Assembly (NCBI RefSeq): GCF_003116815.1
Contig: NZ_QDKQ01000023.1
Coordinates: forward strand, 1 to 40,019
Direction: 5' to 3'
DNA from: Caulobacter endophyticus
GTDB lineage: Bacteria > Pseudomonadota > Alphaproteobacteria > Caulobacterales > Caulobacteraceae
DNA: 40,019 bases
The notes under the pieces were generated by a model. The model was not told the DNA's origin and did no database searches. It saw only the letters and a list, made by a program, of their open reading frames with translations. The translations under genes were made by a program, and so were the position numbers. Shown here in pieces: positions 35,311 to 40,019 of the stretch. Position 1 is the stretch's first letter. Every line of letters starts with the position of its first letter.

Positions 35311-35515
35311 GTCCCGTCTTTCAAAAACCAGTTACCTTTCGGCGAATTTATGGAAGAGGTTTTCGAAAGAAGCCAGCGCCTTTCCGTACGCGCCGCGCTT
35401 CGACCTTTCATAAACGGCCGAAAGCGTAGCGCTGCACGTTATAGGAATATATTCCTATAATGGCGTGCGGGCCGATTTTGGGATCCGCGACAGCAGCATC
35501 AGGAAAATATTCCTA
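35311..35515. promoter_or_regulatory. Candidate recombination (res-like) region upstream of the recombinase
   Basis: Contains CTTTCGGC (35336-35343) and its inverse GCCGAAAG (35417-35424), a perfect 22-bp AT-rich palindrome at 35439-35460, and a second related palindromic core AGGAAAATATTCCT (35501-35514), whose centre is 58 bases from the first. Tn3-type resolvases bind three dyad sites in about 120 bases next to their own gene, with AT at the crossover. Layout and spacing fit, but this is inference. Confidence 0.4.
35439..35460. repeat. Perfect 22-bp AT-rich palindrome
   Basis: The half-site TTATAGGAATA reads identically on both strands with central dinucleotide AT (35449-35450). It is 129 bases before the recombinase ATG. 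ATATTCCT also occurs at 34150-34157 and 35507-35514. It is either a recombination crossover site or a repressor operator. Confidence 0.85.
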
Positions 35516-35524
35516 TTCCGCCTC

Positions 35525-36901
35525 TCACTGCTCGCGGAAGCTTCTGAACAGCCGCTGTTGCAGCGGCTCCATCAGGTACTGCAGCGCCGTGCGCTTGCGC
35601 AGCGGCGCGACGATCTCGACCGGCAGGCCGGCCTTCAGCGTCGGCGGCTCCCGTCCCGGCTGCTTGAGCGCCGCCAGTTCCTCCGGCGGCACGGCGACCT
35701 CGGCGCGGAAATAGCGCGCGCCGGTCTTTTCGTCGGTGAAGCCGTCGGCCGACAGCTTGGTCACCGTGCCTTGCAACAGCGGCAGCTGACGGTCGTGAAA
35801 CGCCGTCAGCTTGACGTCGGCGCTCTGGCCGATGTGGACGTCGTCGGCGTCGTTCGGCGAAACGCGGGCCTCAATGACCAGCGGCGCGCGCTGCGGCACG
35901 ACTTCCATAAGGACGTCGCCGGGCGCAGCGACGCCGCCGACGGTGAACACTTTCAGGCCCACCACCTGGCCCGAGGCCGGCGCCCGGACCATGCCGCGCG
36001 AAAGCTGGTCGCGAGCCGCGGCCAGCCTGGGCTTGAGGTCGTTGAGCTCGACTTCCGACTGCCGCAGCTCGGCGATCACCTCGTCCATGTGCTCGCGGTC
36101 GCCTTGCAGGGCCTGCATGCGGGTCTCGCCTATGCCTTCGCGGGCGCTGGCGGCCTGGGCGCGATAGGCGCCGTCGGCGCCCACGAGATCGGCTTGGGCG
36201 CGTTCGAGGGCCCTCACCCGGGTCATTGGGGCGTAGCCCTGGGCGGCCAGCTTGCGCATGCCTTCCAGCTCCTCGCCGATCAGCCGCTGCTGCTCGCGAT
36301 TGGCGGCGAGCTGGCGATTGTAGCCGTTGATCTGTTCGGACAACTGGCCTGCGCGCTCGGCCAGCACGCCGCGTCGCGAGGCCAGGGCCGCGCGCTGGGC
36401 GGCCAATTGGCGGCGCTCCAGGCCTATGGCCTCGTCGGCCAGCGCCTGGTCTTCGGCTGGAAGACCCGCGAAGGCGATCGGCTTGATCGGCGCGGCCAGG
36501 CCGTCCCGCTCGGCGATCAGCCTTGCCCGGCGCGCCTCGACGGCGAAGACACGGGCGGCCAGCGCCCGTTCCTGCGCCCTCACCTCCTCCACGTTGATCT
36601 CCAGCAGCACCTGCCCCTGGCGGACCTTGTCGCCCTCCTGCACGCGCAGCGCCGAGATCACGCCGCCCTCGCGGTGCTGGACGGCCTGGCGGCTGCCCGA
36701 CACCACGACCACGCCCTGGGCGTAAGCCCCGGCGTCGAGCGGCGCGAAGGCGGCCCAGCCCAGCAAGCCGACGAAGAAGGCGCCGGCGACGACCAGGCCG
36801 ATGCGAAGCTCCCATTGAGGACCGTCGGTCGGTCCCTGCGTCTTGTAGGCTTCGACCGTGACCATGGCCCCGGATTTCTGGATGGCGAGCGAACCGGTCA
36901 T
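35525..36901 (-). CDS. HlyD-family membrane-fusion protein of a type I secretion system
   Basis: 458 residues. A cytoplasmic start is followed by one membrane segment (IGLVVAGAFFVGLLGWAAFAPL, about 34-55). The lipoyl/beta-barrel half-motif is AVQHREGGVISALRVQEGDKVRQGQVLLEI. Long periplasmic coiled coils run from about residue 105 to 300 (ALAARVFAVEARRARL; LAERAGQLSEQINGYNRQLAANREQQRLIGEELEG). Then come MVRAPASGQVVGLKV and the C-terminal HlyD signature LKAGLPVEIVAPLRKRTALQYLMEPL. It bridges the ABC exporter to an outer-membrane TolC/RsaF-type channel not present in the window. Its start is 4 bases after the ABC gene stop. It resembles PrtE/RsaE adaptors. Confidence 0.92.
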   Translation of the reverse strand: MTGSLAIQKSGAMVTVEAYKTQGPTDGPQWELRIGLVVAGAFFVGLLGWAAFAPLDAGAYAQGVVVVSGSRQAVQHREGGVISALRVQEGDKVRQGQVLLEINVEEVRAQERALAARVFAVEARRARLIAERDGLAAPIKPIAFAGLPAEDQALADEAIGLERRQLAAQRAALASRRGVLAERAGQLSEQINGYNRQLAANREQQRLIGEELEGMRKLAAQGYAPMTRVRALERAQADLVGADGAYRAQAASAREGIGETRMQALQGDREHMDEVIAELRQSEVELNDLKPRLAAARDQLSRGMVRAPASGQVVGLKVFTVGGVAAPGDVLMEVVPQRAPLVIEARVSPNDADDVHIGQSADVKLTAFHDRQLPLLQGTVTKLSADGFTDEKTGARYFRAEVAVPPEELAALKQPGREPPTLKAGLPVEIVAPLRKRTALQYLMEPLQQRLFRSFREQ

Positions 36902-36905
36902 GACC

Positions 36906-38696
36906 TCACCCCGAAACCCGAAGACCCGGCGCCGCGTTGGCGGGCCTGGGCAGGCCAGCGACCCGGGCTTCCAGCGCCTGCAGGACCTCGCGGCGCGGCC
37001 CGAACAGATCCATGGCCCCGTCGCGCAGCACCAGCAGCTTGTCGGCCACGCCCAGGATGTTCAGGCGATGGGCGATGACCACCAGGGCCGCCCCCCTTGC
37101 CTTCTGGGCCGCGATCGCGTGCTCCAGCGCCGTCTCCCCCTCGAAGTCGAGATTGGAGTTGGGCTCGTCGAACACGAACACCCTAGGCGCGCCATAGAGC
37201 GCCCGGGCCAGCGCCAGACGCTGGGCCTGACCGGCCGACACGCCCGCTCCGCCCGGTCCCAGCAACGTGTCGTAGGCTTGGGGCAGTCGCAGGATCATCT
37301 CGTGCGCGCCGGCCGCCGTCGCGGCCGCCACCGCCCGCTCGTCGATCTCGCGCGGGTCGCTTTCGGTGATGCTGGCGAAACGGGCGATGTTCTCCTTCAC
37401 CGTGCCGGCGAACAGACCGCAGTTCTGCGGCAGGTAGCCGATGTGGGCCGCCAGGCGCTCGGACTGCCAGTCGGCGAGATCCGCGCCGTCGATCCGCACA
37501 CAGCCGAGGTCGGGCGTCAGGGCGCCGACCAGCACCCTGGCCAGCGTGGTCTTGCCCGCGCCGCTGGGCCCGACGACGCCGATGATCTCGCCCGGATTGA
37601 GGTCGAACGACACGCCGCGCAGGATCATGCCTGCGCCGTCAGGCGTGCGCACGCAGGCCTGCTCGGCCTGCAGCCGCCCCTTGGGCTCAGGCAGGCGCGT
37701 GCGGGCCGGCGCGGCAGGGGCGCGCTCGAAGAGGTCGGCCAGGGTGCGCAGGCCGTCCCGCGCCTGGATCACGTTCTTCCAGGACCCGACGATCTGCTCG
37801 ACGGGCGCCAGGCTGCGGCTGAGCAGGATCGAGGCGGCGATGACGCCGCCGGTCGAGATTTCGTGCCGCACGGCCAGCCATGCGCCGGCGCCCAGCGCCA
37901 GCGACTGCAGGGTCAGCCGCAGGAAGCGGATCAGGCCGGTATAGACGCCGCCGGTGAACTGTGTGTCGGCCTGCAAGCCCACCGCGGCACGGCGCTCCAG
38001 CAACTGGCGCACGATCAGCGGCTCGCGCATGCCCAGCGCCTTGACCAGCCCGCCATGGCTTGCGATGGCCTCCTGCGAGGCGTAGGCCTGGGCCGAGGCC
38101 TCGTTCAGGGCCTCGAGCTTGGCGCGGGTCGCCTGCTCGTTGAGGATCGCAAGGATCAGCAGGACCCCTGCCCCTATCACCGCGATAACGCCAAGCAAGG
38201 GGTGCAGGACGAAGCACAGGGCCAGGTAGATCGGGGTCCAGGGCGCGTCGAGCATCGCCGTTGCGGCGGGACCGGAGACAACGCTTCGGAAAGCGTCGAA
38301 CTCGCGCATGGCCTGCCGCAGCCGCGGCCCGGCATCGACGCCCAGGCCGCCGGTTAGCCGGGTCAGAACCTCGGGCGCCAGCTGGCGGTCGAGGCGCAGG
38401 CCCAGCCGCACCAGGATGCGCTGGCGAAGGTTGTCGAGCACGGCCAGGGTGGCCAGGGCGAAGACGACCGCCACAGTCAGAAACGCAAGCGACAGGAGCC
38501 CGCTGGTCGGCAGGACCCTGTCGTAGATCTGCAGCATGTAGAGGGTCGGCGCCAGGTAGAGGATGTTGACCAGGGCGCTGAAACCGGCGGCGATCAGCAG
38601 ATGCCGCCGGCAGGTTCTCAAGGCCCCGGCCAGGGGCTCGGGAAGGGCGCGCCTCCCCGAGTCTCTCGCCCTGCCCTCGCCGGCCCGCCCGTTCAT
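36906..38696 (-). CDS. Type I secretion ABC transporter, permease/ATPase (PrtD/RsaD type)
   Basis: 596 residues. The N-terminal transmembrane domain begins LIAAGFSALVNILYLAPTLYMLQIYDRVLPTSG, the typical PrtD-group start without a C39 peptidase domain, and has about six helices to residue 330. The ATPase domain has Walker A GPSGAGKTT, Q-loop GYLPQNCGLF, a signature variant VSAGQAQRLALARAL, Walker B RVFVFDEP and the H-loop VIAHR. It exports an unfolded protein with a C-terminal signal directly from cytoplasm to outside. Its ATG overlaps the stop of the upstream exoprotein gene (ATGA), so exporter and cargo are translationally coupled. Confidence 0.94.
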   Translation of the reverse strand: MNGRAGEGRARDSGRRALPEPLAGALRTCRRHLLIAAGFSALVNILYLAPTLYMLQIYDRVLPTSGLLSLAFLTVAVVFALATLAVLDNLRQRILVRLGLRLDRQLAPEVLTRLTGGLGVDAGPRLRQAMREFDAFRSVVSGPAATAMLDAPWTPIYLALCFVLHPLLGVIAVIGAGVLLILAILNEQATRAKLEALNEASAQAYASQEAIASHGGLVKALGMREPLIVRQLLERRAAVGLQADTQFTGGVYTGLIRFLRLTLQSLALGAGAWLAVRHEISTGGVIAASILLSRSLAPVEQIVGSWKNVIQARDGLRTLADLFERAPAAPARTRLPEPKGRLQAEQACVRTPDGAGMILRGVSFDLNPGEIIGVVGPSGAGKTTLARVLVGALTPDLGCVRIDGADLADWQSERLAAHIGYLPQNCGLFAGTVKENIARFASITESDPREIDERAVAAATAAGAHEMILRLPQAYDTLLGPGGAGVSAGQAQRLALARALYGAPRVFVFDEPNSNLDFEGETALEHAIAAQKARGAALVVIAHRLNILGVADKLLVLRDGAMDLFGPRREVLQALEARVAGLPRPANAAPGLRVSG

Positions 38697-40019
38697 GCGA
38701 GGACATCCTCGGCGTGGTAGCGGGTCAGCATGGTCACGAACAGGTGGTCGTCTCCGTCGCCCGCGAAGGTCGTGGCGCCGATCGTGCCGTTGTTGTTGTA
38801 GCCGTCGAGGGCGGTGTGCAGCGACGCGCCCGAACCTTGCCAGGCCGCGCTGTTCTGCTTGACGGCCGGGCCGTTGAAGTCGGCGACGCCGTCATGATTG
38901 GCGTCGGCGTACTGCTGCAGCCAGTCGATGGCCTGGTTCATCTTGGCGGCTGGGCTGTTCGGATCGAGCGGGTCGCCCGTAGGGTTGCCGGCCTCAAAGT
39001 TCAGCCAGGCGGCGATGACGTCGCGACCCAGGACGTAGCGGGCGTCCTGCGAAGGCTTCATCGAGGCGTCCAGCACCTTCAGGGCCAGGGCCAGCGACAT
39101 CTGCAGGGTGTCTTCGCCGGCATCGGTGATCCCGTTGCCGTTGTCGTCGCCCAGCAGGATATAGCGCTCTTCCTTGTTGCTGTTGCCTGGGTCTGGGCCG
39201 TCGGCGATACCGTTGTTGTAGGCCAGCAGTTCGCCGTCAGGGAAATCGGGACCCGACTTGGTCTCGTTGCCCACGGCGCCGTCCCAGAAGGTCAGGCCGT
39301 TGGGCGACAGCCAGAAGCCGGGGGTGCGCACACCCACGCTGTCGATCAGGCCGTAGTAGTAGGCCAGGTCGTGGTCGCTGGCCGCGCCGCCCGAGTAGGC
39401 GCCCGACGCGGTGGCGTCGTTGACATGCTGACCGGCGGTCCAGGGCGCGGAAATCTGGAACTCGGTGGTCGCGCCGACCGCCAGGTTGCCCAGATCGCGA
39501 GCGGTCCCCGCCGCCGGGCCGTTCAGGTCGAACACCGTGTCGGTGACCGACGTATTGGTCAGGGTCACGTTGCCGGTGTTGGTGACCACGAACTTGAACG
39601 CGATGTTGGCGTCGGAGGTGGCGATCGGTCCTTTCGGGTCGTCCGCATCCTCCCAGGTCAGGCCGCCGTCGATCGAGACGTACTTCTCGATGTCGATGCT
39701 CGCCCGCTGCTCGACGGGCACATTGGCGTCGTCGGTGTCGGGGCCGGTCTGGTTGGAGTCGGCCGTGGCGGTGTTCTCAAGAGCGCCGTCGCCGCCGCCA
39801 TTGGAGTCGATCTCGGCCTGGGTGACCGTGTGGGTGGCGGTGTAGCTCCAGGTTTCACCGACCTCCAGCACGCCGTCGTTGTCGCCCACCAGGTCGGCGC
39901 CGCGCATGATCGAACCGGCGTCGGCATAGGGATCGGTCACCGTCACGCCGTCGAGCGTGGTGTTGCCGGTGTTGGCCACGGTGATGACGTAGCTGATCTG
40001 CTCGCCCGCCGCGTCGGCC
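38693..40019 (-). CDS. Large secreted repeat protein, type I secretion substrate (5' part outside window)
   Basis: C-terminal 441 residues of a longer protein; the reading frame stays open to the right edge. It contains at least two DUF11/DUF7507-like immunoglobulin-type repeats (ISYVITVANTGNTTLDGVTVTDP; IAFKFVVTNTGNVTLTNTSVTDT), as in adhesins and S-layer-associated proteins. Then follows a unique region starting GVRTPGFWLSPNGLTFWDG. Two Ca-binding EF-hand-like loops follow: DDNGNGITDAGED and DANHDGVADFNG. The last residues GDGDDHLFVTM...YHAEDVLA are an acidic-then-hydrophobic tail, as in PrtD/RsaD-type secretion signals. It is acidic, Asn/Asp-rich and Cys-free in view. It is probably a cell-surface or matrix protein exported by the next two genes. 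Confidence 0.82.
   Translation of the reverse strand, partial: ADAAGEQISYVITVANTGNTTLDGVTVTDPYADAGSIMRGADLVGDNDGVLEVGETWSYTATHTVTQAEIDSNGGGDGALENTATADSNQTGPDTDDANVPVEQRASIDIEKYVSIDGGLTWEDADDPKGPIATSDANIAFKFVVTNTGNVTLTNTSVTDTVFDLNGPAAGTARDLGNLAVGATTEFQISAPWTAGQHVNDATASGAYSGGAASDHDLAYYYGLIDSVGVRTPGFWLSPNGLTFWDGAVGNETKSGPDFPDGELLAYNNGIADGPDPGNSNKEERYILLGDDNGNGITDAGEDTLQMSLALALKVLDASMKPSQDARYVLGRDVIAAWLNFEAGNPTGDPLDPNSPAAKMNQAIDWLQQYADANHDGVADFNGPAVKQNSAAWQGSGASLHTALDGYNNNGTIGATTFAGDGDDHLFVTMLTRYHAEDVLA

Overview
This window is GC-rich, gene-dense chromosomal DNA from an alphaproteobacterium, most likely Caulobacter or a close relative (Caulobacterales). The evidence is the dusB-ntrB-ntrC-ntrY-ntrX-dat-hfq-hflX order, a fused ispDF gene, the E2/lpd pair of pyruvate dehydrogenase, a small aa3-oxidase subunit IV, a PrtD/RsaD-like type I secretion operon, and codon use strongly biased to G/C third positions. 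No rRNA, tRNA or CRISPR array was found.

Layout. 1-3084: end of pyruvate dehydrogenase E2, a thioredoxin-type glutathione peroxidase and lipoamide dehydrogenase, all on +. 3201-7859: an OprP/OprO-type porin (+), then on - a DoxX membrane protein, a stand-alone Aas-like acyl-ACP/CoA ligase, and a lipoprotein with an alpha/beta-hydrolase fold whose nucleophile serine is replaced. 7943-9377: lipA and a RatA/Coq10-type START protein (+). 9438-12220: ispDF-cinA-FUSC operon (-). 12321-22191: a long + run of nitrogen two-component genes, D-amino-acid transaminase, hfq and hflX. 22242-25941: plsC and a TetR regulator (-), a GT9 glycosyltransferase coupled to a DUF6165 protein (+), and an enoyl-CoA hydratase/isomerase (-). 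26102-30942: a GGDEF diguanylate cyclase (-), a coniferyl-aldehyde-dehydrogenase-like enzyme (+), cytochrome oxidase subunit IV (-) and a DEAD-box helicase (-). 31298-33987: a small basic protein, a SRPBCC protein, and an ECF42-type sigma factor coupled to its DGPF/YCII partner, all on -.

From about 34.1 kb the character changes. 34.1-35.5 kb holds a serine recombinase with an apparently replaced 3' end, three 22-bp tandem repeats, a family of related short palindromic motifs, a 20-bp perfect inverted repeat inside the recombinase frame, and a perfect 22-bp AT-rich palindrome upstream of it. This looks like a small mobile or site-specific recombination module. It is followed, to the right edge, by a leftward operon made of a large repeat-containing exoprotein (cut by the window end), its ABC exporter and its HlyD adaptor, with start/stop overlap between substrate and exporter.

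How the genes connect. LipA makes the lipoyl group used by the E2 protein, and Lpd re-oxidises it. NtrB/NtrC and NtrY/NtrX sense nitrogen and envelope/redox state. Both response regulators keep the AAA+ ATPase but lack the GAFTGA sigma-54 contact loop. The separate Aas-like ligase and PlsC proteins together cover the two activities that enterobacterial Aas carries on one chain. The most unusual parts are the recombinase module with its motif family, the type I secretion operon with an unrecognised substrate domain, and the hydrolase-fold lipoprotein lacking its nucleophile. Starts were chosen by Shine-Dalgarno match, gene overlap and signal peptides. Family assignments come from motif recognition without database searches.
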